Shown in pieces: positions 1 through 6,147 of a stretch of DNA of 9,111 bases. Position 1 is the stretch's first letter; each line of letters begins with the position of its first letter. The stretch spans positions 1 through 9,111 of the forward strand of contig JAESSR010000324.1 of NCBI GenBank assembly GCA_016764015.1, given 5' to 3'. The translations under genes and the position numbers were made by a program. The DNA is from Phycisphaerales bacterium (GTDB lineage: Bacteria; Planctomycetota; Phycisphaerae; Phycisphaerales; UBA1924). The notes below the pieces were generated by a model, which saw nothing but the letters and a program-made list of their open reading frames with translations, did no database searches and was not told the DNA's origin.

Positions 1-916
1 AGTGAGCGCTGGTTGCACCTGATGATGGAACCGAGAACGAGCCGATGGACATGTGCAAGTTCTGGTTGTGAACTGCGTAGTCGTAGCGCCATGTGCCGTC
101 ACCAAGATCGGTTGCCTTTGAAGCAACTTCGAGCTTGCCTTCGCCTGGTACTGAAAGAGTATCAAGGTTGACTGATGGATCGGGGATGTTGAATCCGCCG
201 CCATGCTCTTGCCATGCAACGAGTGCTGATTTTTCGCGACGGATGCCGCCGGTGGTTGAAGCACTACCGCTTTCGAATACATTGAGTCTCTTGTAGCTGA
301 CATTGTTGTAGCTCGTTGGAGTTACGCCATCGGCTTGGAAATGACCGAACTCGTCCTTGATGACATACTGGCCTTCAACGAAGTACAGTGCGCCTTCGGA
401 CTGCATATCGGTGCGTTGAACCTGGATACGCTTGTAGATAGTGTTGCCACTCTGGTTGATCGAAGTGTATGGGTACACGAACTGGCCGTCCCATGCGTTG
501 ATTTCCGAGCGAGGACCGAGGTCGGCCTGTGAGCCGTTCAGACCAGCGCCGTATGGGTCTGAACACCCAGGGCCGAGAGCGCTGAATGTGCCACCAGGGC
601 CACAACCAAAGCCACATGCATTGCCTTGGAGTGATGCGAATGAATGTTTCACGAATGAAACACCGAGCTGCTCCATGCGACCATCCAAAAGACGGTAGAT
701 TGAAACTTGGATAACTGGGTGATTTGGGGTGCCGTCAATCCAGTCGAGATTGACATCGCCAGCATTACATGCGGTGGTACCAACTGCGTAAGCACTGATA
801 CCGTTGACGATCCCGTAGTGGTTGACATCGTCAAGTGATCCACAGATAACATCGGGGGCTGCGGCAGCTACACCACAGCACGCAGCGAGAGCTGCTATTG
901 CTGAAATTCGAAACAT
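1..916 (-). CDS. Secreted hypothetical protein, 3' end outside window
   Basis: The minus-strand frame stays open from an ATG at 916-914 to the left edge, giving 305 residues without a stop; the C-terminus is missing. GGAGG (926-930) sits 9 nt before the ATG and fixes the start. The first ~20 residues form a signal peptide (MFRISAIAALAACCGVAAAA) with an Ala-rich cleavage region, so export is expected. The mature part is rich in Gly, Ser, Asn and aromatics and has few Cys (25, 50, 101, 105, 118). C101/C105 flank a Gly-rich turn (CGFGCGPGG), and C118 lies in a GCSDPYGAGLNGSQ segment that reads like a conserved secreted-protein motif. I cannot name a family or function. Planctomycete proteins of this style often carry a C-terminal sorting or dockerin-like tag, which would fall outside the window. 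It is divergent from the ABC operon and probably has its own promoter. Confidence 0.85.
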   Translation of the reverse strand, partial: MFRISAIAALAACCGVAAAAPDVICGSLDDVNHYGIVNGISAYAVGTTACNAGDVNLDWIDGTPNHPVIQVSIYRLLDGRMEQLGVSFVKHSFASLQGNACGFGCGPGGTFSALGPGCSDPYGAGLNGSQADLGPRSEINAWDGQFVYPYTSINQSGNTIYKRIQVQRTDMQSEGALYFVEGQYVIKDEFGHFQADGVTPTSYNNVSYKRLNVFESGSASTTGGIRREKSALVAWQEHGGGFNIPDPSVNLDTLSVPGEGKLEVASKATDLGDGTWRYDYAVHNQNLHMSIGSFSVPSSGATSAH

Positions 917-1120
917 CGTTTTTTTCCTCCAGAAATGGGGTTTTGGGTTACTGAACATAGAGTACACGGGTTGTCACCCAAATTACAACCAATTCTTACC
1001 CAAAAAAAGAAATTAAATTGCCTAACAAACCCCTTTGGGATTGTTTTGCTTGAATATGAACATCTTGATTCGGTCTTTGGACATTGATGGGTTGCTCGTT
1101 CCTACGATTCAGGCTCGATC
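917..1120. promoter_or_regulatory. Divergent intergenic promoter region
   Basis: These 204 bases separate the secreted-protein gene (minus) from the ABC operon (plus) and must hold promoters for both. The stretch 985-1020 is markedly A/T-rich, unlike the flanking genes. Short inverted repeats are present: GGGT/ACCC at 968-979, GGTTGT/ACAACC at 969-990, and an imperfect 9-bp pair at 1024-1045. I could not pick out a convincing -35/-10 pair on either strand with sensible spacing, so promoter positions are not assigned. Confidence 0.5.
1024..1045. promoter_or_regulatory. Imperfect inverted repeat, possible operator
   Basis: AACAAACCC and GGGATTGTT surround a CTTT spacer. Eight of nine positions pair, with one A/A mismatch. 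It lies about 75 bp before the first gene of the ABC operon, where a dimeric repressor or a leader hairpin could sit. It does not match the Fur or Zur boxes I know, and a 22-bp imperfect repeat in AT-rich DNA can arise by chance. Confidence 0.25.
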
Positions 1121-1810
1121 GTGAAAACCCAAATCATACATCCTGTCGTTGAGATCAATCAGTTGAATTATCGGTACGAAGCCAACGCTCGGTGGGCGGT
1201 ATCTGTGGGGCATCTTCGGGTTGAAAAAGGGCAGCAGATTGTGCTCACAGGGCAATCAGGGTGCGGCAAGAGCACCCTGCTCCATCTGATCGCTGGGCTC
1301 ATGGACCCGACATCGGGATCAGTACATATCCAAGGCACCTGCGTGCACGACCTCGTCGGCTCCAAGCGAGATCGGTTCCGTGGGCAGCATGTCGGGATGG
1401 TTTTTCAAACCTATCAACTATTGCACGGGTTCACGGTGATCGAGAATGTTTTTGCAGCCCTCATGTTCTCGGACCTGCCGAGGCGAGATCATCGTGCCCG
1501 GGCGCTCTCATTGCTTGAAAAACTAGGAATCAACACACCCGATGCAAAGATTCAAGAGTTGAGTATCGGACAGCAACAGCGTGTAGCGGTCGCGCGTGCC
1601 ATCGCAGGTTCGCCGAGCCTAGTGCTCGCCGATGAACCCACCGCTGCACTTGATCCAGAGTTTGCCGCAACCGCGATGGATATGCTGCAAGAAGCCTGCC
1701 GATCCATCGACGCCGCGTTGATCTGCGTCACGCACGACACATCGTTGATCGAACGATTTGATCGTCACGAACGACTCGAAGACTTGGCGGGTGTTGGGAG
1801 TGATACATAG
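1121..1810 (+). CDS. ABC transporter ATP-binding protein (LolD/MacB-type)
   Basis: A 229-residue nucleotide-binding subunit that should drive the membrane protein encoded directly after it. Visible motifs: Walker A GQSGCGKST (44-52), Q-loop Gln96 in VFQTYQLL, a signature written LSIGQ rather than LSGGQ (147-151), Walker B SLVLADEP (166-173), D-loop AALD (175-178) and switch His205 in CVTHD. The size and the TYQLLHGFTVIENV segment place it with the LolD/MacB/FtsE group that partners FtsX-like permeases. The start is GTG at 1121: a stop lies in frame at 1085-1087 and no better start follows it. Only a weak AGG precedes it. Its TAG stop shares one base with the GTG of the permease gene (TAGTG), implying coupled translation. 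The substrate cannot be read from this subunit; the DUF3299 gene downstream hints at a zrg-like metal-related system. Confidence 0.93.
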   Translation: MKTQIIHPVVEINQLNYRYEANARWAVSVGHLRVEKGQQIVLTGQSGCGKSTLLHLIAGLMDPTSGSVHIQGTCVHDLVGSKRDRFRGQHVGMVFQTYQLLHGFTVIENVFAALMFSDLPRRDHRARALSLLEKLGINTPDAKIQELSIGQQQRVAVARAIAGSPSLVLADEPTAALDPEFAATAMDMLQEACRSIDAALICVTHDTSLIERFDRHERLEDLAGVGSDT

Positions 1811-3069
1811 TGGCTCTGACTGATTGGAACATTGTGACGCGGTCGATGCGCAGCCGATGGTTTTCGACGCTGTTGACCATTCTGACCGTCGCGATCGCTG
1901 CAGGTCTGATGACGCTCTTGATCTCGATGCGCAGCGCCGGCGAAGATGCCTTCAAGCGAGGCACTGGCAATGTGCAGATGCTGATCTCCAAAGAGCCCGG
2001 CCCATTGGCAAGCGTGCTCAACTCGATGTTCTATGCCCAATCGCCCGGGAATCCCATTTTTTATACACAATACCAAGAACTCATCGAGTCTTATCCATTC
2101 GCATGGACAGTGCCGACGCAGTTGGGGGATTCGTATAAAGGCTCGCCGGTGATGGGCACGACCGGGGCATTCTTTGAATCATTCGAGCCCGCAGCTGGAT
2201 TGGCGTGGTCATTGGACGATGGGGCGTACTTTGTGTCGCCCTTTGAAGTGGTGGTTGGATCGGATGCGGCAAAGATCAATGCGCTGCATATCGGCGACTC
2301 AATCACGCTTGAACACGGGACCGCACGAACAATGGGCGGGCACGAGCATACCCAGTTCAGCTTTATCGTTGTTGGGATACTGAATCCAACCGCGACGGCA
2401 CACGATCGGGCGTTGTTTACGAGCTTGGAATCCGCATGGATTCTCCACGCCCATGATCGACGCGAATCTCAGCTCGGGCATGGGATACAAACCACGATTG
2501 ATGATGTGACAGATATTGATCGCAAGATCACAGGCATTTATGCATCAATCGGGCATCGCAAAGCCGCGCTGATGCAGGTGCTCAGCTCATTGCGTTCAGA
2601 TCCCAACTGGACAGTCGCCAACCCGGCAAGCACGGTGGGTGGGTTGTTCAAGATCGTTTCGAATATCGATCAGGTGCTTCTGGCGATGGCGATCGCGGTG
2701 ATGTTCTCGTCGGGGATTTCGATATTGGTTGCGCTGTACAACTCGATGGAGCAACGCCGACGCCAGATCGCGGTATTACGGGTACTCGGAGCAACCAAGC
2801 TACGCGTGTTTAATCTGGTGCTCACCGAGAGCGCGATCATCGGGGTGCTTGGTGGATTCGGCGGGATCGGGATCGCGTTGATCGCCGGGCGGGTGGTATC
2901 GGGGATTCTGCAATCCCGTGTTGGGATCGTGGTGAATCCATCGCTTCCCGTTGACGGGTATCTGATGATTGTGCTGGCGACCGTCGCGATCGCGGGCATC
3001 GCGGGGGTGATCCCCGCGTTGATTGCGTACCGCACGCCTGTGGTTCGATCGTTGCGTCCGATTGGTTAG
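1810..3069 (+). CDS. ABC transporter permease, FtsX/MacB family
   Basis: A 419-residue inner-membrane permease with the usual four-helix plan: helix 1 at about 18-39, a large extracytoplasmic domain at about 40-280 (MacB-type periplasmic core), and three helices at about 286-310, 335-363 and 383-408. The segment EQRRRQIAVLRVLGAT (314-329) is the cytoplasmic coupling motif typical of FtsX-domain permeases and confirms the family. Length fits single-copy LolC/E- or MacB-core-like permeases, which act as dimers. The start is GTG, overlapping the ATPase stop by one base; the DUF3299 gene starts 9 bases after its stop. Families of this kind move lipoproteins, peptides or lipids, or act as mechanotransmitters, and a similar permease belongs to the zinc-regulated zrg cluster of Vibrio as I recall it. 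The substrate is therefore open. Confidence 0.92.
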   Translation: MALTDWNIVTRSMRSRWFSTLLTILTVAIAAGLMTLLISMRSAGEDAFKRGTGNVQMLISKEPGPLASVLNSMFYAQSPGNPIFYTQYQELIESYPFAWTVPTQLGDSYKGSPVMGTTGAFFESFEPAAGLAWSLDDGAYFVSPFEVVVGSDAAKINALHIGDSITLEHGTARTMGGHEHTQFSFIVVGILNPTATAHDRALFTSLESAWILHAHDRRESQLGHGIQTTIDDVTDIDRKITGIYASIGHRKAALMQVLSSLRSDPNWTVANPASTVGGLFKIVSNIDQVLLAMAIAVMFSSGISILVALYNSMEQRRRQIAVLRVLGATKLRVFNLVLTESAIIGVLGGFGGIGIALIAGRVVSGILQSRVGIVVNPSLPVDGYLMIVLATVAIAGIAGVIPALIAYRTPVVRSLRPIG

Positions 3070-3078
3070 GAGATTTCT
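3066..3078 (+). promoter_or_regulatory. Ribosome binding site overlapping permease stop
   Basis: TTAGGAGATTTCT precedes the GTG at 3079. The AGGAG core begins inside the TAG stop of the permease gene, 7 nt before the start. This strong site supports the GTG start and links translation of the third gene to termination of the second. Confidence 0.7.
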
Positions 3079-4029
3079 GTGCGTTGGTTCTGGTTATTTA
3101 TTTTGGGATTGGCAGTGCTCACGGCAGGCCTATATACCAGCCGCGTGCGCACAAAGGGTGTAGTCGCTCAGCCGACCACCAGCCCGGCTGTTCCACATGG
3201 AACTGTTGCGGAAAGACCAAGTGAGCCTGAGCTTTCTGAGCCAACGATTGAAAGGCCGATCGTTCAACCGATTCGTGTTTCAGAACCTGAGCCAGAACCA
3301 ATAAAAGTTGTTGAGCGCGAAGAACTTGTAGTTGCCGATGAGTCTGAATCTGCTCCTTTGGAAATACAAGCCCCAATCGTGATCGAAGAAATCCAAGAAG
3401 CGGTTGACGAGTTGGCGACCGAGATTGGTGAAAATGAAGTTGCTGATGCAGAAAATGTCGCTCAAGCTGCTGCTGAAATCATCGCAGAAGTCATTGAAGA
3501 GAACACGAAAGAAGACATCCCAGTTGAGGTGCTCCCATCGCCAACCTTCGAGCAACTCGCTGATGGATCATTTCGTATCTTCGCATCCAATACCCATGTG
3601 TCGGGCTCGGGGGCTCAGGCAAATCCTTTCGTGCTTGACTGGGTGACGCTGCGTTCGATTGAGCAGGTGTACAACCCCAAGAAGGGCAAGACTGAGCTGC
3701 CCGGCTGGCTCGATCTGCTCCACGAAAAGCATGTCGTCATCGTGGGCAATACGCTGGTGCCTGTGATCGCGACGACGACCAAAGAGCTGCTGGTGATGCA
3801 GAATCCGTGGGATGGGTGTTGTATAGGGATTCCGCCTTCGCCTTATGATGCGATCGAGGTGACACTCGATCATGATGTGGACTTTGGATCGAGTTCCGTG
3901 GGTTATGGCACCGTTCGAGGCGTGTTTATCCTTGATCCGTATGTGGTCGATGGCTGGGTGCTCGGGATGTACATCATCGAAGACGCCACCTATCGCAGCG
4001 GCGATGGTATTGAGTTTCAGGATTTTTAA
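3079..4029 (+). CDS. Membrane-tethered protein with DUF3299-like C-terminal domain
   Basis: A 316-residue protein with three parts. Residues 3-19 are a hydrophobic anchor or signal sequence. Residues ~40-150 are a low-complexity linker packed with Glu, Pro, Val and Ala (for example EPEPEPIKVVEREE), predicted extended then helical. Residues ~185-310 form a folded domain. The domain reads like DUF3299: a VLDWVTLRSIE opening, a LPGWLDLLHEKHVVIVGNTL strand pair, the pattern LLVMQNPWDGCCIGIPPSP (237-255) with a Cys-Cys pair and Pro turn, then VRGVFILDP and GWVLGMYIIED. It should sit outside the cytoplasmic membrane beside the permease. DUF3299 proteins accompany FtsX-type ABC transporters, including (from memory) the zinc-regulated zrg cluster of Vibrio, but their biochemical role is not established. 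GTG start with a strong ribosome site. Family call fairly sure; function inferred from neighbours. Confidence 0.8.
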   Translation: MRWFWLFILGLAVLTAGLYTSRVRTKGVVAQPTTSPAVPHGTVAERPSEPELSEPTIERPIVQPIRVSEPEPEPIKVVEREELVVADESESAPLEIQAPIVIEEIQEAVDELATEIGENEVADAENVAQAAAEIIAEVIEENTKEDIPVEVLPSPTFEQLADGSFRIFASNTHVSGSGAQANPFVLDWVTLRSIEQVYNPKKGKTELPGWLDLLHEKHVVIVGNTLVPVIATTTKELLVMQNPWDGCCIGIPPSPYDAIEVTLDHDVDFGSSSVGYGTVRGVFILDPYVVDGWVLGMYIIEDATYRSGDGIEFQDF

Positions 4030-4042
4030 TTAAATACAGTCC

Positions 4043-4100
4043 GGTGCCATGGTTAAAATCGCGAAGAGATTCCTAACCACGGCACCATTTCTTTTCTTAT
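4043..4100 (+). terminator. Hairpin terminator of the ABC/DUF3299 operon
   Basis: The arms GGTGCCATGGTTA (4043-4055) and TAACCACGGCACC (4074-4086) pair over 12 of 13 positions, with an A/C mismatch at the seventh. AATC/GATT can extend the stem inward. The pyrimidine-rich tract ATTTCTTTTCTTAT follows. It begins 13 bases after the DUF3299 stop, as expected for intrinsic termination. The arms closely match the ends of the 102-bp element at 6027-6128, so this terminator may be a captured dispersed palindrome. Confidence 0.7.
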
Positions 4101-4129
4101 CCCAAAGCTTCCGGGGGAGGCGATAAGAA
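4094..4129. repeat. Second inverted repeat between the convergent genes
   Basis: TTCTTATC (4094-4101) and GATAAGAA (4122-4129) are perfect 8-bp inverted arms around a 20-base loop that itself holds CTTCC/GGGAG complementarity. It overlaps the T-rich tail of the preceding terminator, so the two hairpins cannot both use those bases fully. It could add to termination between the converging transcripts. Confidence 0.4.
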
Positions 4130-4140
4130 GCAACGCTATG

Positions 4141-4169
4141 AAAAAACCCCACAACATTTGGTTGTGGGG
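4141..4169 (-). terminator. Rho-independent terminator of nhaA
   Basis: CCCCACAAC (4147-4155) and GTTGTGGGG (4161-4169) form a perfect GC-rich 9-bp stem with a 5-base loop. Read on the minus strand, six T residues follow at once (4146-4141). It begins 27 bases beyond the nhaA stop. Only TTT follows on the plus strand, so activity in that direction would be weak. Confidence 0.88.
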
Positions 4170-4196
4170 TTTGGATCTGTGTGGGTGATTGAAGAA

Positions 4197-5810
4197 TCAA
4201 TCGTCGTCGACAAGTGGGCCGAGTGTTTCGGGTTCTGGCTCAGGCTTGGACTTGCATGTGAGCAAGATCCCAGCACCGACGATTGCCGAGATTGCCGAGG
4301 CGACGAGGATCGCGAGTTTGGCGTGCTCGAGATCAGTCGGTGAGTTGGCAAAGGCGAGGTTGGCGATGAAGATGGCCATGGTGAAACCGATTCCGCCGAG
4401 TGTGGCAGCGCCGATGATGTGTCGCCAAGTGATTCCCGGAGGCAACGAGGCGATACCGAGTTTGACGGCGATAAAGCACATGATACCGATACCCAAAGGC
4501 TTTCCGAGGAAGAGCCCAAAGATAATACCCAATGAGGAGGTGTTTCCTAGGTTTTCCATGACCCCGCCGTGGATGGGGATGCCTGCGTTAGCCAAGGCAA
4601 AGACAGGAATAATGAAGAATGCAACCCAAGGATGGAGCACATACTCGATGCGATGCAATGGCGGAAGCACCTGACGCGAGTTCTTCATAATCGCGTTGAC
4701 CGCTGCTCGGCGCTCTGATGATTGGGTGACATCCGTGTCTGGATCATCCTCCGCTTTTTCAAAGATATCGAGTGCCTTGCGGGTCGAGAAAACAAAGTTG
4801 ACCGCGTTGACACGGGCATGAGCGGGGATGGTCATCGCCAGGAGCACACCCGCGATGGTCGCGTGGACACCTGACATATAGACGAAGTACCAGAGCGGCA
4901 AGCCGAGCACCAGATAGAGGGTGATCCAGCGGACTCGCAAGATATTCATAAACACCAAGATCCCGATGGTGATGCCGGCATATCCGAGATACGCCATTTG
5001 GATTTGATCGGTATAGAACACCGCGATGACGATCAGGGCGCCAAGGTCATCGACAATAGCGAGGCTGGTGAGGAAGACCATGAGTGATCTTGGGATGCGT
5101 GAGCCGAGCATCGCGAGGATACCGACTGCAAAGGCGATGTCGGTCGCCATGGGGATCCCCCATCCGCCGATGGTTGATTTACCCATGTTGAATCCCGCGA
5201 AAATGAGTGCGGGTCCGAGCATGCCACCGATGGCGCCGAAGATTGGCAAGGCGGCTCGCTTGGGTGATGCGAGTTCGCCCACGAGGATTTCGCGTTTGAT
5301 TTCGAGTCCAACAACAAGGAAGAAGATCGCCATGAGCAGGTCATTGATCCAGTCCACGGTCGAGTGCCCTTGCCACCAGCGGGGTGCTTCGGGCAATGGC
5401 GACCAGGCGTGCTTGTCGGCCTTTTCGTAGTCTTTGTCTCCATATCCTTCGCCGTCAACAGCTTTGTTGGCTTCATCGATGATGGATTGTACATCGGGGG
5501 CGTGCTGGGCCTCATCGGCGTGGTCTGCGCCGATGTCATGCTCAGCATCGGGGGCATCGTGTTCGGCTGCTGGGCCATGATGTGGATTGTGGGCAACCGT
5601 GATCCTGGTCTCGGTTTCGTTGAATATCTCGTTGTAACTGTCGGCGTAATCAGAGTTTGCCCAAATCATCGCGACGGCGGTCATGAGCAGGAGGACGATG
5701 CCGCCGGAACTCGAGAGTTTGGCAAACCGGGTAAACGGTCTTGCGAGGCGTTCTCCCGGCTCAATCTTCAGGTTGGCTTTTGCGGTTGGAATATTATGGT
5801 CGTCTGACAT
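4197..5810 (-). CDS. nhaA: Na+/H+ antiporter NhaA with long acidic/His-rich insert
   Basis: An inner-membrane antiporter that expels Na+ (or Li+) in exchange for H+. Clear NhaA motifs: WINDLLMAIFFLVVGLEIKRE (154-174), ATDIAFAVG with Asp224 matching E. coli Asp133, AIVDDLGALIVIAVFY with Asp254/Asp255 matching the transporting pair Asp163/Asp164, and GLFLGKPLGI with Lys437 matching Lys300. The whole helix set appears intact. It has 537 residues against about 390 in E. coli. Most of the extra length is at about 67-147, between helices 1 and 2, where E. coli has the short periplasmic dimer hairpin; this insert holds eight His and many Asp/Glu. A smaller insert (about 350-380) widens the cytoplasmic loop before EYVLHPWVAF. 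The ATG at 5810 is supported by GAGGAA 8 nt upstream (5819-5824). It is flanked by its own terminator and a leader hairpin, so is probably monocistronic. Confidence 0.97.
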   Translation of the reverse strand: MSDDHNIPTAKANLKIEPGERLARPFTRFAKLSSSGGIVLLLMTAVAMIWANSDYADSYNEIFNETETRITVAHNPHHGPAAEHDAPDAEHDIGADHADEAQHAPDVQSIIDEANKAVDGEGYGDKDYEKADKHAWSPLPEAPRWWQGHSTVDWINDLLMAIFFLVVGLEIKREILVGELASPKRAALPIFGAIGGMLGPALIFAGFNMGKSTIGGWGIPMATDIAFAVGILAMLGSRIPRSLMVFLTSLAIVDDLGALIVIAVFYTDQIQMAYLGYAGITIGILVFMNILRVRWITLYLVLGLPLWYFVYMSGVHATIAGVLLAMTIPAHARVNAVNFVFSTRKALDIFEKAEDDPDTDVTQSSERRAAVNAIMKNSRQVLPPLHRIEYVLHPWVAFFIIPVFALANAGIPIHGGVMENLGNTSSLGIIFGLFLGKPLGIGIMCFIAVKLGIASLPPGITWRHIIGAATLGGIGFTMAIFIANLAFANSPTDLEHAKLAILVASAISAIVGAGILLTCKSKPEPEPETLGPLVDDD

Positions 5811-5836
5811 GGGTCTGGTTCCTCATCCATGAGCAT

Positions 5837-5874
5837 GGTGTATCACAGTCTCCAAATAAGGGGGTGTGATAACC
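5837..5874 (-). promoter_or_regulatory. Hairpin in the nhaA leader
   Basis: TATCACA (5841-5847) and TGTGATA (5865-5871) are perfect inverted arms, extended by GGT (5837-5839) with ACC (5872-5874) across a one-base bulge. The loop is 17 bases. The hairpin ends 26 bases before the nhaA start. The adjoining CCATGAGCATGG (5827-5838) overlaps its outer pairs and lies next to the ribosome site, so alternative folding is possible. Position upstream of nhaA makes an ion-responsive leader conceivable; I could not match it with confidence to a known riboswitch. It could also be a DNA operator. Confidence 0.4.
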
Positions 5875-6026
5875 TAAAGGTCTGTCTCTATATCGTGCCA
5901 AGTGTATAAGGATGTTGAGCAGGGATTGCATTGGCGGGTAATTTTTACCATTGGCTCCCAACGCGTGCGCAGATACACCTATTTCCACTTGGTTTTGGGT
6001 AAGTAGCAAGTTGTAAATTATCTTTT

Positions 6027-6128
6027 TGGGTGCCATGCTTACACCCTGACGAAGGCAGGGTTTAAGCATGATCTTGTCGCTGAGAGATTTCAACGACCTG
6101 CTTAAGCTGCGCGTAAGCAGGGCACCCA
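6027..6128. repeat. 102-bp cloverleaf-like inverted-repeat element
   Basis: The ends are 16-bp terminal inverted repeats: TGGGTGCCATGCTTAC (6027-6042) and GTAAGCAGGGCACCCA (6113-6128), one mismatch. Inside, the element can fold as a four-way junction. The outer stem is 7 bp (6027-6033 with 6122-6128). Hairpin A is 6034-6048 with 6056-6070, pairing 14 of 15 with a 7-base loop. Hairpin B is GTCG-TGA with TCA-CGAC (6076-6097), with one internal mismatch. Hairpin C is CCTGCTTA (6097-6104) with TAAGCAGG (6114-6121). No clear target-site duplication flanks it and no T-tract follows on either strand. It may be a MITE- or REP-like dispersed palindrome or a structured RNA from the 3' end of the astB transcript. 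Confidence 0.75.
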
Positions 6129-6147
6129 TTCTCAAATTGATGACAGT

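Larger units (their letters stand above)
5811..6147. other. Intergenic region between astB end and nhaA start
   Basis: These 337 bases carry no convincing gene. Three items are visible: the nhaA ribosome site and leader hairpin (5819-5874), an unremarkable stretch (5875-6026) that should include the nhaA promoter, and the 102-bp inverted-repeat element (6027-6128) starting 19 bases past the astB stop. On the minus strand TATACA at about 5915 could be a -10 box, but no good -35 accompanies it. Confidence 0.6.

Noticed and set aside
1024..1045. Zur or Fur box before the ABC operon
   Set aside because: The inverted repeat does not match the consensus of either regulator; kept only as a low-confidence unnamed repeat.
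5881..5910. Sigma-54 promoter upstream of nhaA (TTGGCACG on the minus strand)
   Set aside because: The -24-like half is present but no TTGCA/TTGCT -12 element follows at the required spacing.
6027..6128. tRNA or tmRNA-like gene in the cloverleaf element
   Set aside because: The 7-bp outer stem is suggestive, but arm lengths are wrong, and there is no TTCGA-type T-loop, no D-loop GG and no sensible anticodon arm on either strand.
6027..6128. Integron attC site
   Set aside because: No RYYYAAC/GTTRRRY core pair at the ends, and no integrase or gene-cassette context.
6027..6128. Complete transposable element with target-site duplication
   Set aside because: Terminal repeats are clear, but flanking bases (CTTTT before, TTCTC after) show no convincing duplication and there is no transposase nearby.
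5794..6135. 113-codon open frame on the minus strand between astB and nhaA
   Set aside because: It runs through the inverted-repeat element and the nhaA leader hairpin, overlaps the nhaA start, and its product has no coherent domain or conserved composition.
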